A DNA stretch of 64,000 nt from Spisula solida (lineage: Eukaryota; Mollusca; Bivalvia; Venerida; Mactridae). Each line of letters starts with the position of its first letter. Position 1 is the first letter of the stretch. Shown here piece by piece: positions 23,400 through 34,201 of this stretch. The DNA is taken from assembly GCA_947247005.1 (NCBI GenBank), contig OX365955.1:16101322-16165321 (forward strand). Direction: 5' to 3'. Made by a program: the position numbers and the translations under genes. The notes under the pieces were generated by a model, which worked only from the letters and a program-made list of their open reading frames with translations, was not told the origin of the DNA and searched no databases.

Positions 23400-24055
23400 A
23401 CATGGATTATAATCTATAGTGGGAACTACTAGTGGGATTGTGCATGTTTGTTCCAAAAGCATTTTATTCTTCAACTTGAAATAGTTTGAATACAGTAAGC
23501 ATAGTATTATGATGTACTGCATTTACCCTTGAAGTTAAACAGAAAATAATATTAATAAAGTGAAGCATAACAGCACTTACATTGCAAATATTGCTCGTTC
23601 ACAAACACAGAACTGTCAAATGGTATTTGCTAAAATGCATATCATTCCATATAACTCCAGGGAACAACCTCTTACTTAGTTTAAGACTGAAAAAGTATAT
23701 TTTAGAAGATATTCAAGAAACATTACCATTTTCTATTTTCGGTTTGCAAGGACATTGAAGTTTTGCATGATACAAGTTCATAAATATGTCTTATAATTAT
23801 TTCTTGTAAGAGTTTGTTCCTTATACTATTGACTATGTCCCTGCCAACCGTGAATCTTTGACTCTTAATGCTATGATGACTTTGTTTGTAAATTGCTGTC
23901 ATGCTTCGATAAATTTCCCTTTTTGATATTTATTGTTGTCTGACCTCAAAAGTAAATGTAGTACATCATAATACAATGCTTAATTTATGCAACAACTTAA
24001 ATTTGAAGACGAAAACGCTTTTGAAAGAAAATTGCACTATCTCACTCTACCGCAG
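23400..24055. repeat. Direct duplication, copy B
   Basis: Partner of 21770-22690. The next segment, 24050-24160, belongs to a dispersed family also seen at 38305-38405 and 43115-43235 ('tcgcggaaatt', 'catgaataaaggtcagga'). Confidence 0.7.
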
Positions 24056-24239
24056 CACGGCTTGGTCGCGGAAATTAATATACTCAACGCCAGAACGTGG
24101 TACATGTAATATATCTATGAATAAAGGTTAGGATGAAGTCATTATATCCGTACAATACATAACATTAACATTTTGACCAGGCGCCTATTTTAATACCCCT
24201 GTGTTTTCGTTGTTTTACCGTTAGAATGTTTTGACTGGT

Positions 24240-24428
24240 TAAATAACAAGGTTAACCTGATTGGACGACGAATAAGCACGAATATTCATTGCCGCCTTAC
24301 TAAGTGCTATGTACTTTACACATGCGACGGTCATCATTTTGTTCCCGTGGTTAGATAAAACCAACATAGTAATGGCGAAAGTTTAGAAAATGATCAGCTG
24401 TACTATGTCCACGTAATTGACTGTTAAA
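24240..24428 (+). promoter_or_regulatory. Possible promoter and 5' leader exon of the BTB gene
   Basis: A stretch with an inverted CCAAT word (gattgg at ~24260) and GCCGCC is followed by a candidate donor AAAG|GTATGT at about 24428. The BTB coding exon begins after an acceptor at 25883, so a leader exon is needed upstream; this is the nearest good donor I could see. Tentative. Confidence 0.2.
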
Positions 24429-25049
24429 GGTATGTTAAATTTTAATAATATCACGAGTATGCGTGTTTGTCATTTTCATCATTTATTGCGGAAATATTAA
24501 TATATCTAATATGTATTAATATGCAACCAATGGATTAAGCCTTCCAATAAATGTCAATTATTATTTTTAAGTAACAGAGAGTGATGTATTATGTCAGTAG
24601 TTGTTGACAGTTTGTTTATGATACACTGATGTTGCATGTTAATTTTAGGTATAAGATAGAAACACGTCATCATAAGTGTTGAATATGTGCACCAGACATC
24701 ATCATGGTGCCGGAGAAAGTCCGCGTGTCTTTCCATTCCAGCGCATGTCCTCGTCTCAATTATTTCTCAGGAATGGACAGTTACTCAAGGGCTTTCTCCC
24801 TAACGTAAAGCATAGGATGAATAATGCTATGTTCGATATAGTCACGCTCTTGAACCCTTTCAGAGAAATCTGACTCAAATTTTCACCACATGTATCATCA
24901 TGCAGACTGTGTCACATCAGTCGCTTGATTTCTTACATTAATTTCAAAATTGCAATAAATCAACCGACAAATGCGCAGACGACAGGTACTCGGCATATGG
25001 ATGTGATCCTCATGATCCCCCCTACAACCTAACAACAAATAAAATCAAA

Positions 25050-25730
25050 GCACTGAGAAATCTGATGGGAGACGATCTGGTTGTTGCCACTAAAGCTTAA
25101 GCCGGCTTTACACGTTCAATGTTCCTTTTCTTACTGCCGATCTTGTCTTGAACGTCAAAATAGGCATGTTGGGTATCTAAATTATTGTAAAAAGGGCACA
25201 TTAATTTAGATACCATAATATTGAATAACAGTACTTTGCAGACGATATATATATATTATATACACTCCATTGATAAAACCATCACGTGTCCCCGGAGCTT
25301 GGTTTAACACTCCTATATTCTAAAAATAGCTACATTTGGAACCTCAACTACAAATTCTAAAAATAGCTATACAGCCGGGACATTTGATACACACGTCATT
25401 TTCAAATTACGAAACAAGTTCGATATCGCACCGGTGGAGTGATTATCTGCAAAAATATCGATTTAACGAACAGTTTAACAATAAGTGTTGCTCTTAGAAT
25501 AAACAAATGATGCTGATTTAATTAAATCAATTTAAAAATTTGGAGAAACATATGTATCAGTATTGGGAATGTTGACAGTTTCTGGAACTACTTAAATGTG
25601 GAGTCACATTGTTTAGCCTAAAGGCGTTCAGGTTGCATTAAGAAATGGGCAATGATCGTATTGAGAGGATAACATATTCCGAAAGTCAGATCTCTATAGG
25701 CTAAATAGAGATCTGAAAAAAAAATGTTGG
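25050..25730 (-). repeat. Dispersed repeat, inverted copy of 39.8-42.1 kb sequences
   Basis: 25260-25690 read in reverse matches both tandem copies at 39836-40160 and 40160-40510 ('cagataatcactcc', 'aatcgatatttttgcag', 'tcaacattcccaatactg', 'cctgaacgcctttaggc'). 25050-25210 read in reverse matches 41920-42110 ('acccaacatgcctatttt', 'gcactctctgtgctttgatt'). Confidence 0.75.
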
Positions 25731-25883
25731 TTTGAAGAGGGGAACCACGGTGTCATATGTACATGCCGAGCACCTCTAGAGCAGGCAAACGGACATATCA
25801 TAAGCATCACAATGCGTTGTATGGTGCTCGTAATGTTCAAAACTTATTCCAGATGTTAGGATAGTATGTTTTCATTATTTCAG

Positions 25884-26175
25884 TATCAACGAATACTATG
25901 GTGGATACTGAACATACAGTGGTGGAACGTCAATCCAACTGGAGGGACAATAAGTCTATGTCCGGCTGTCTTGTCTACCTGTCACAAAACAAATTGTGGC
26001 ACGATATTTCATTCTCCTTTAAAAACAACGGAGGTAAACTTCTGCATGCACATCGATTTATACTGAGACTACGTAGCCACGTGTTTGAAAAGATGTGCTT
26101 TGACTTATTGGCTGAAAATCGAGATACTGTGAACATTGAAGATGTGGAATATGATATATTTGACCATATGCTAAG
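25884..26175 (+). CDS. BTB-BACK protein (BTBD3/6-like), exon with start codon
   Basis: Coding from ATG 25898 to 26175; the exon starts after the acceptor tttcag (25883) and ends at CTAAG|GTAACC, leaving two bases (AG) that join G at 27251 to make Arg93. Spliced to 27251-28274 it encodes 433 aa. This exon gives residues 1-92: a short leader, then the BTB/POZ fold (LWHDISFSF, LLHAHRFILRLRSHVFEKMC, VNIEDVEYDIFDHML), with the usual D, H and F anchor residues of BTB dimerisation domains. BTBD1/2/3/6 proteins act as dimeric cytoplasmic adaptors for cullin-3 ubiquitin ligases; that role is inferred from family. The intron holds a 40-bp minisatellite. Confidence 0.85.
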
Positions 26176-26410
26176 GTAACCCACCTAATAAATATCACTG
26201 CTCATCCTGCATTAATTTTGTTTCCACAATTGTCAAATGGTTAATTCGTAATACCTTCTCGAGCGATATGGAGATTTAAAATTGTTGACGATTGTATGTG
26301 ACGTTTTTCTCACTAGACATTTTTCAAACATAGTATAGAAGCTTTGTTTCTTAAATTTTGTAAAAATAATTCACATTGGCGTTTGGCTTTACTGACAACA
26401 CAATCGCGAA

Positions 26411-27086
26411 AAACACCCTATATACATAACATAGATAGCTCATTAGGTACAAACACCCTATATATACAACATAGAGAGCTCATCAGGTACAAACACCCTG
26501 AATACATAACATAGATAGCTCATCAGGTACAAACACCCTATATATGCAACATAGAGAGCTCATCAGGTACAAACACCCTAAATATGCAACATAGATAGCT
26601 CATCAGGTACAAACACCCTATATACATAACATAGATAGCTCATCAGGTACAAACACCCTATATATACAACATAGAGAGCTCATCAGGTACAAACACCCTA
26701 TATACATAACATAGATAGCTCATCAGGTACAAACACCCTATATATACAACATAGATAGCTCATCAGGTACAAACACCCTATATACATAACATAGATAGCT
26801 CATCAGGTACAAACACCCTATATACATAACATAGATAGCTCATCAGGTACAAACACTCTATATATACAACATAGATAGCTCATCAGGTACAAACACCCTA
26901 TATATACAACATAGAGAGCTCATCGGGTACAAACACCCTATATATACAACATAGATAGCTCATCAGGTACAAACACTCTATATATACAACATAGATAGCT
27001 CATCAGGTACAAACACTCTATATATACAACATAGATAGCTCATCAGGTACAAACACCCTATATATATCACATAGATAGCTCATCAG
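26411..27086. repeat. 40-bp minisatellite, 17 copies, in the BTB intron
   Basis: Seventeen head-to-tail units of exactly 40 bp, pattern ATAGATAGCTCATCAGGTAC plus AAACACCCTATATACATAAC, with few substitutions and no indels. Two subtypes (ATAGATAG and ATAGAGAG; TACATAAC and TATACAAC) are interleaved. It fills most of the 1,075-bp intron. Confidence 0.95.
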
Positions 27087-27250
27087 CCTAAATGATTTAG
27101 CCACTAATTCTAGCAACTTAGTTACGCTCCTCCCATGTAGAATCTAATAGTGAATAAGATTAATAGGAATGAAAGAATACAGGTTGAGAAATGTTCAACA
27201 TTTTAAGCGGGTAGATTTGCCCTTGTATTATATTACTATTGTCATCACAG

Positions 27251-28274
27251 GTACATCTACACAGACAAGACCAATCTGAATGGAGATAATGTTCTACCTA
27301 TTCTATACGGTGCCAAGAAGTATTGCCTCACTGGACTTGTCAACGTTTGTTCATCATTTTTACAGAGCTCATTGTCCTGTGACAACGTGTGTACCATATA
27401 TGAGCACGCTAAAATGTACAATATGAAAGCGCTTATGCATACATGTTTTGATTTCATTACAAAGCATTCGGATGCAGTAAGCCTATCAGAAAATTCAACA
27501 TGTCTGTCACGTGAAAGTCTCGTCGAGTTTTTGTCGTGCAAAGATATTAGTGGAGCCGAACTGAACTACTTCCGTTTAGCAAATAAATGGGCTGATGAAC
27601 AATGTAAATCTCAAGATATTGAACCTACACCAGGTAATAAAAGATCGGTACTTGGAGATATTGTGACGACCAAAGTCAACTATACCATGATGACACCAGA
27701 AGAGTTCTCAGAGGTTGTTGTTCCAACTAACATCTTGCTTGCTGAAGATCAAATCAAACTGTTCCAGTACATGATCACGGGCAACAAGAAACACATTGAA
27801 CAATATCAGTTTCCATCTCGGAACATTTCTTTTAGAATTGATACCAGCCGCTTTGAAGGACTAGCAAGTGAAACAGATCAGTTCATGTTTACATTTTGCT
27901 GCAGTAGAAACGTAACATTAATGAAATTATGTCCTATCACTTTACGAGATTGTAATGAACTTGGTAGGCAGAACGTAGCGAAGGTTATAGTCAATACAGA
28001 AAATTCCATTTTTGATACCAATGTTCCTATTACTAAGTTGGACGAATCTGGTTCAATAACGCATGGCCTGGATAAAGTATTTCGGGCAAATATCAAATAC
28101 ACAGTTCGTATCATATTGCAAAATTATCGAGATCCTTTTGGATACAAAAAAAGGAAACCGGCTTCGATTCGAACATTAAAACCGTTCCATACAACGAAAG
28201 TCGGTTCAGTCTCATGCACAATTTTACAAATCCCTGAATGTGTTAAAACTGTGGAATTCAAAGTGGAAAATTGA
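27251..28274 (+). CDS. BTB-BACK protein (BTBD3/6-like), second coding exon
   Basis: Begins after the acceptor catcacag (27250) and ends with TGA at 28272-28274. It encodes residues 93-433. The end of the BTB domain is clear (YIYTDKTNLNGDNVLPILYG, AKKYCL), then a BACK domain (about 145-250: SRESLVEFLSCKDISGAEL, NYFRLANKWADEQC, TPGNKRSVLG). The C-terminal ~160 residues (from SFRIDTSRFEGLA) lie where BTBD1/2/3/6 proteins carry the PHR beta-sandwich, but the sequence is strongly diverged, so PHR is an inference from position. AATAAA follows the stop at 28277-28282. Family membership is firm; orthology to one BTBD paralogue is not, and bivalves may hold many diverged copies. Confidence 0.88.
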
Positions 28275-28276
28275 AT

Positions 28277-28282
28277 AATAAA
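28277..28282 (+). terminator. Polyadenylation signal of the BTB gene
   Basis: AATAAA three bases after the stop codon. This would make a very short 3' UTR, so a later signal may also be used. Confidence 0.4.
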
Positions 28283-28679
28283 ATGTGACTAACTACCAGG
28301 ATACATGACTGAGACCATTCTCACAGATAATGGTGAACTAAATTTCGAGCTGATAAAATGAAGGCACACTAGATACATGTATACGTTTTACAGAAACGAT
28401 AATGATTGAATAATTATGCCTAACACTATTTATGAGTGTCGTAGTTTCACCTTACTGGTTTATCAAGTTTATCAAAGCACTTACGGGAAACTTAAACTCA
28501 TGTTCAAATTTAAATTCTTTATAATTTTTTGACAACAACAAAGTGTGATAAGGATGGTTCAATATTAATATATATTCAATTGTGATCTCCTACAAACTTT
28601 ATAGTCCTCAATGTGTAGGTTTTAAATTTGAACGTTAGTTTAAGTTTTACCATAAGTGCTTTGACAAAACAGTACTAGG

Positions 28680-28975
28680 TACGCCCCCAACCCCGTGGAA
28701 GGGCGAGGGAAAGCGGGGGAACTGTCCCGTGTTTTACCTGTCTGATGTCCCCACACTGCCGTGTGCATGTGTGAGTGCGGGGGGTTTTGTTTCGCGCAAA
28801 AAATAGCGGGGAAATATTGCCGTGACTATAATAGGTATAGAGCGAGAGCAATATATGGGGGTTTAACCATCTGTATGGTCCGGGTGGCAGGGATTTTACC
28901 ACGGGTTTGAAAAAGCAAAAGTAAAAATCTCCGCCATTCCCTGGGGTTGGGGCCGTGTTTTCAATTGACTGGTGC
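28680..28975. repeat. GC-rich ~300-bp block, possible repeat
   Basis: Locally G- and C-rich (cccccaaccccgtggaaggg, gcggggttttgttt, ccgggtggcaggg) in an AT-rich surround, with sharp edges. The minus strand is open for 100 codons but proline- and arginine-rich with no domain. It is probably an inserted repeat, not a host exon. Confidence 0.35.
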
Positions 28976-29354
28976 ATAACTATATCATCGTCTACGTGTC
29001 AGTCACTACCTTGTGTTTGTACAAGTGTGTATGGTATTATTTTATGCATGCTATCATAAATAAAACGCGGCGAATATATGTACATGTATACTCGGCGTCA
29101 ATGAAAAGTTACCACCCTATTGACTCTTATAATTTAAAATTCACGTTACACTGTGTTGAAAGCTGAACGCGGCTGTGTTTTGACCTAACTGTGTAGTTAC
29201 AGCTATCCTATTTAACAATATTCAAATACACACACTATTTTGTACCGATAGGTCATATTGTATACAAAATACAGAGATATATATAAGTGGTAACTTTTCA
29301 GTGAAGTCCAGTATACGTATTTGAGTCATTATCCTTTGTAAATTTATAGGCATT

Positions 29355-29690
29355 TGTAGCTCATCTCATTAGATGAGTTATTGTCATCACTTGATCCTTG
29401 TCCGTTCTACTGGGTTATGTTTTTTGTTTCGGTCAAAACTGTTCTCTAAAACTATCAATAGCTATTGCTTCAAATGAAACTTGTACCACTTGTTCACCTG
29501 TCCTTGTAAAGCAAAACACATAACTCCGTGCTGTATTTTGCAAGAATTATTGTTCATTATTTTGACTTAGAAATATATTATAATCTTGGTTAGGTTTTTT
29601 GTTAATGTCATCTTTTCTCCTAAACTATCAGAGTTATTGTTTCGAAACTTGCAGCATTTGTACACCACCAATAGCAATAACAAATAGAAA
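29355..29690. repeat. Tandem-core type element, fragment
   Basis: Starts with a hairpin (tagctcatctcattagatga followed by gttattgtcatcac) and 'cttgtccgtt', the style of the 5' end of the element at 38721. Two related cores can be seen at ~29430 and ~29590 ('tttttgtt..ggtcaaaactgttctctaaaac' and 'tttttgttaatgtcatcttttctcctaaac'). Confidence 0.45.
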
Positions 29691-29949
29691 CTGAAACGCG
29701 AGCTTATCGTATGTATAAGTAGAGAGCGTATGTAATTTGTACTATAGTTTAACGGAGGTCGTGGTGGATTTGCCACACCCAGTGCAGTATAACAATTATC
29801 ACACGCTTTTCCAGTACAGCATTGTAGTTATTGCACTCTTTTCCACCGTAACTATGAAACACTTTTATATAATGCAAATATACCTGAAACACCGAACGTT
29901 GCGCAACAAGACTATAAGTGTGTGTAACAGTACGCACCTGTTTTCAACC

Positions 29950-30006
29950 GTCTCTGTGGTCTAGGGGTTTATGAAGAGAACTGAAGGTCGAAGGTTGGAA
30001 TTATGA
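29950..30006 (+). repeat. Decayed tRNA-like sequence
   Basis: An A-box-like 'tggtctaggggtttatga' is followed by 'aggtcgaaggttggaatt' in B-box position; both are degraded. SINE remnant. Confidence 0.35.
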
Positions 30007-30009
30007 CAT

Positions 30010-30600
30010 ATGTTTATTCAGATATGGACGGTTGGGGAGCTTCCAGCTAGTTAAAGAATGGTTAGTTTCAACTTACAGAATGCATACCTGTCTGAGTCAT
30101 GGCGTTAAATGACAGTGTGGTCATACAGAACATAATTATACTCCTCAAGTTGATAAGAGTTAAGAAATCAACATTCATGTCCGTGCAACGTTAACATAAT
30201 TGATTAAGAAAACATTGTGCAAATAATAAAATATGATCTAATCCGACGCTAAATTTCGAAGATTCCATGTAATACGAGTTCAATAATACACACGAGTGTT
30301 CAACACATATCTCTGTTCCCGTACCACTTCACTTATAACTCTCTCAGAGAAAACACGCATTGTTCCAAAAGAATGTTCAATGCGTAATTTACTGATTTTA
30401 ACTGTCTGAACCAACTGTTGGAGAATATTGTATGAATTTGTTCATTATTTAATAAACAGAATGCTTCAGTTATTATACGAGAGGATAATTCTGTTTAACA
30501 CCTAGAAGTTTCTGCTCCACTAACATCAAACATCAGATTAGCCGTAAAGTTATTTCATCTATCTGCGTCATTAGGTAGATGCGCTAATACGTTTTGCAAT
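30010..30600. other. No gene seen
   Basis: AT-rich sequence without a supported frame. Confidence 0.35.
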
Positions 30601-30669
30601 TTTGTTTAATATACGTATGAGTCATGCCATGGCCTACTTCTGGAAGGGCTGACTCCAAAACAATTTTCT

Positions 30670-30980
30670 GATGTCTGCGATATTTTGTCTACGGCCTTGA
30701 AGTTATTTTCGTTACTAATAAACAGTACGACTAAATCATCTCTGCGATCATAATTGAGGTACTTTTTGGGGAAATCGCTAGTAAACGCAACGACGCGAAC
30801 CAAATAATTTATTCTCGACAAGTCGACTTTTCTGCGTCTTGCTTGCGGTTTGCCGTAAGAGCCGTATTTCTATCATATTCACGCGATGCGTAGGACAGAC
30901 GTACGAGTATCGTCAGCGATTTTGTCTGCAACTGAACGTTATTATCGCGAGTAATAAATTGTTCGACCAAAAATCAAGAG
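30670..30980. repeat. Two diverged direct copies, ~240 bp apart
   Basis: 30675-30739 and 30915-30976 share 'gcgat.ttttgtct.c', 'gttatt.tcg', 'taataaa..gt.cgac.aaa.atca'. The surrounding 30.6-31.2 kb is CpG-rich for this window and may be one MITE, but I could not find its ends. Confidence 0.4.
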
Positions 30981-31705
30981 ACTGGTGCGACACGAGCTAA
31001 AATCGCAAGCAAAATGCATCAAAAGTCTAGAAATTGGTTCATCTTGTGGCGCTTATATTTCGAACGGCGGTCGTAGGATGGTCTTACAGCTGTCACACTA
31101 TTTCAATTCCCCCAAAAAAGTGTTTCAACAATTGATCGTAGACAGTAGGTCATACGGCGGTCGCGAGTAAAGCTGGTGTGACGTAAGCTTTACTGGAATC
31201 GTCTTTGGCTGTCCTTTGACTGTAGGTTATATCTTATTAAATTATGTATCAATTGAGAAGATCACATTTCATCGTTAATACAAAATAGTACCGTCAATCC
31301 TGTCTGTACAGATCCTTTGGAACAGCAAGAATAAGTCTTTGTTGGCAAAGTATATCTTAAAATGATGATGCTGAAATGCGAACCAGTCTACAGGAAAAGT
31401 ACGATTAAGATGCATAGATAACTCTACATGTATATGAGCCAGTCTCCCGGAAACCCTGCCTATTTTGACCAAACAAAATGATTTTGAGATTTTCTCTTAT
31501 TTTAAAAAGGAAAAGCATAATGAAAAAAATGAAAAAGAAATGGAGTTAATATCTTCATTTTAAGACAGGTACAGGTGTTCTTGTAGAGGCCCAGTTCGGA
31601 ACCTTTTAGCGGTACGTCATAAATACAACATTTGATCAATTCTTGACATAAACTGTTCAAAATGGAATCCCATTATATAGAATTACATTTTAATTTTTAA
31701 ATATA

Positions 31706-33507
31706 CGTAGGGTGTTCCAGAAGTAATAGGACTTTTTTAATAGCAGCGCGGTTAATGAGAAATTTAGAAAACTAATTTGATGTAAATAACATTTCATCTA
31801 TCACTGACTAACACGCGAAATATATAAGCAATTGGATTAACAATAAAAAAACCTATATGTACCATGGAGGCGGGTCGCGCCGTGACGTTATGATGACGTC
31901 GCCTTTCAAACACAGTATTTTAACCAAAAGACATCCTTAGTAATTTTTATATACTTGGCAACTTTTCTAAGTCCTCACTTATATTTTTGATGATAACTTT
32001 GTCAACCTTGTATATATCTCAATGAAATTTGGCTATACTATGCGTGTGTTATCGCTTTGCAGAATTGTACATCAACACGTCGAATTCGATATATATTTTT
32101 TTGACTGAAAACAGTCTTAACATAACAACGAATGAAGGTAAAAGTCACAAATACAGATTTTGATATCTGGGATGACCACCATGTAGTCTGATTTTTCTGC
32201 TAGCAGTCACAGACGAGACTCGGAAGCATTGCTGAACGAATAGACTCGTTGAATTGTACTGCCTGAACTCAAAGTGGTATCACGTCTCCGGCGTAGCCCG
32301 ATGTAACGTCATAACGTCACTTCAAATCGACAAACGCTCTGGTAACCTGCATTTTACGACAGACAACCAATACAATTACCTTTAACTAAACATTCGAAGG
32401 CATGTATATGTTGTAAATCAATCAGACAGTGATGTTTTAGGTAATTATTCTGACTTGTCGACAGAAAATGCCACACTGCACCGTACCGACGTCACGTCAT
32501 CTTTATTGCTGACGTCGTCGGACGCATAACTGTGATAATAAAATTGATTTTGTAATGTTTTTCGTACGTGGCGAGTCTTTGGGCATAATTCGCAAGTGTT
32601 TGGAACAAATTCCGGAGATATGTAACTGTGCAGAGGGAGAAAAATGCAAAACGCACGTGCGTATAACAACGGCAAAACCAAGTGTCATATGGCCAGTTTG
32701 TGACATGGATTAGTTTGTCTGCCGCATACATACATCACTTGAGAAAGTTGGTTGCGTCACTGTTAATAATAAAAAAGTTATTAATCAATGAAAATGAGGA
32801 CTTAGAAAAGTTGTTAAGTATATTGTCGCCCTGACTTTCAAAACGAATCTGATGTTACTGTCAACATTGTTTATATTTGTCTCTGTACCCAAAAAATGAG
32901 TTGCCGTGATGTAAGAAATTGCTCTAACCTTGAAGCGTCTATCAGTGTACGAACGGTGTCTATCAACGTCAAACTACTTTTTCTGTGACTTGACCTGTGT
33001 TCACTTGTTAGTTCATTCCTTCGCTATCTGTGAACAGTTTGTGCCAATAGAACACAAGTAGATGCTGAGGATGCTATTACATTTTGCTTATTTAATTATT
33101 TTAATGGTTTGCATTGTTGCTTTTTCCAATTTATAACATAATTTAGCAATCGCGCGGTTTCTAGCTTTTGACGTTGGTGTCATTTCGTCCATGACGCGCT
33201 TGGATATATACACTTGTTTACTCAGTCGTGATCATATACAAACAGCGATTTCTTCGTAAATTTGCATGCACACGTCAGTGACATCAAGGCAATGCCACAT
33301 TATTTGCCAATATTATTTATTCAGTGGTTACTGAGATATGCACATGTTTAGTAAGGTATTGTATAAGCACCACCACCAACAACGAAAATATGTTGTTATC
33401 AGTATATAGAGAATGAAATTCTACACATATGAGATAAATTTCATTAAAATGTAAGTGTTGAATAAGAAGTTATGAGAAAAGTTCTATTATTTCTGGAACA
33501 CCCCTCG
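31706..33507. mobile_element. Mariner-like element nested in MITE A
   Basis: Inverted ends of about 30 bp (left CGTAGGGTGTTCCAGAAGTA, right complement ending CCCCTCG), bordered by TA at 31704-31705 and 33508-33509. TIR style and TA target are those of Tc1/mariner elements. It is itself split by 31949-32824; without that, only ~925 bp remain and no transposase frame is visible, so it is a deleted or MITE form. Confidence 0.7.
31949..32824. mobile_element. Third-level MITE nested in the mariner-like element
   Basis: Inverted ends of about 45 bp with some mismatches: left 'atacttggcaacttttctaa' followed by 'gtcctca', right 'tgaggacttagaaaagttgt' followed by 'taagtatat'. The interior is rich in ACGTCA/TGACGT words. 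No coding capacity. Confidence 0.65.
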
Positions 33508-34201
33508 TATATACATTTATCAAAATTGTACATGATCGCATTTAGACAAAGACTACTTCTGATTTAACTCCTCGTTTTTGTCAATCAGAGTAACTTTCCG
33601 AAATTGGTCACAATAGTAACCAATCGAGTTATCTCAACATAATTCGTGAGAAGTTACGTTAAGATATAGTACTTATGGGTAAATGGTTTAAAACTGAATC
33701 AATAGATTTTTCCTATTTTCAAGTATTTCCAATACCGTTTTATACACAATAATCTATACAGATATGGGGGCTTAATGTCAAATTAGCATGGTTTCCCAGA
33801 GACTGTCTCATATATTAGCACCATGCTCATTTATCGATTTAACAGCAATGCAATAAATATTCTGTTGATGACATTTTACCGAAACTTTGTCAAATGATTC
33901 GATATAATTTGATAATGATCGCATGGTGAAAATGATCTGGAATGTTTAATCTAATGGAAACGGACTGCTATAATCGACATTTCTAGTGTTTCACAGCTCA
34001 CTAAGTGAATCATAGTAATTACGCCTTTAAGATTAAACCATTTAGCGTTGTTATGCTAGCAAGTTTCTTGATATTGCCCATGTCAAAATTACCGCACTTG
34101 CCTGTGCTTGCCGGAAATACATGACATAATGGCACATGATAGAATGGTTCTCGAACGCATGTGCGGGTAGAGAGAAGACCAGAACTCCGTGTAGTTTTTT
34201 T

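Larger units (their letters stand above)
31431..33814. mobile_element. MITE (copy A) disrupted by a nested insertion
   Basis: Left end TATATGAGCCAGTCTCCCGG (31431), right end the diverged complement ending 33814. Copy B of the same family lies at 36470-37012 in the opposite orientation. The shared inner block 'gtgaccaatttcggaaa' is found at ~36670 and, inverted, at ~33600. Removing the TA-flanked insertion at 31706-33507 leaves ~580 bp, close to the 543 bp of copy B. Confidence 0.75.

Noticed and set aside
28675..28977. 100-codon minus-strand frame in the GC-rich block
   Set aside because: Length is explained by GC-rich composition (few stops); proline- and arginine-rich, no domain, no promoter or poly(A) signal.
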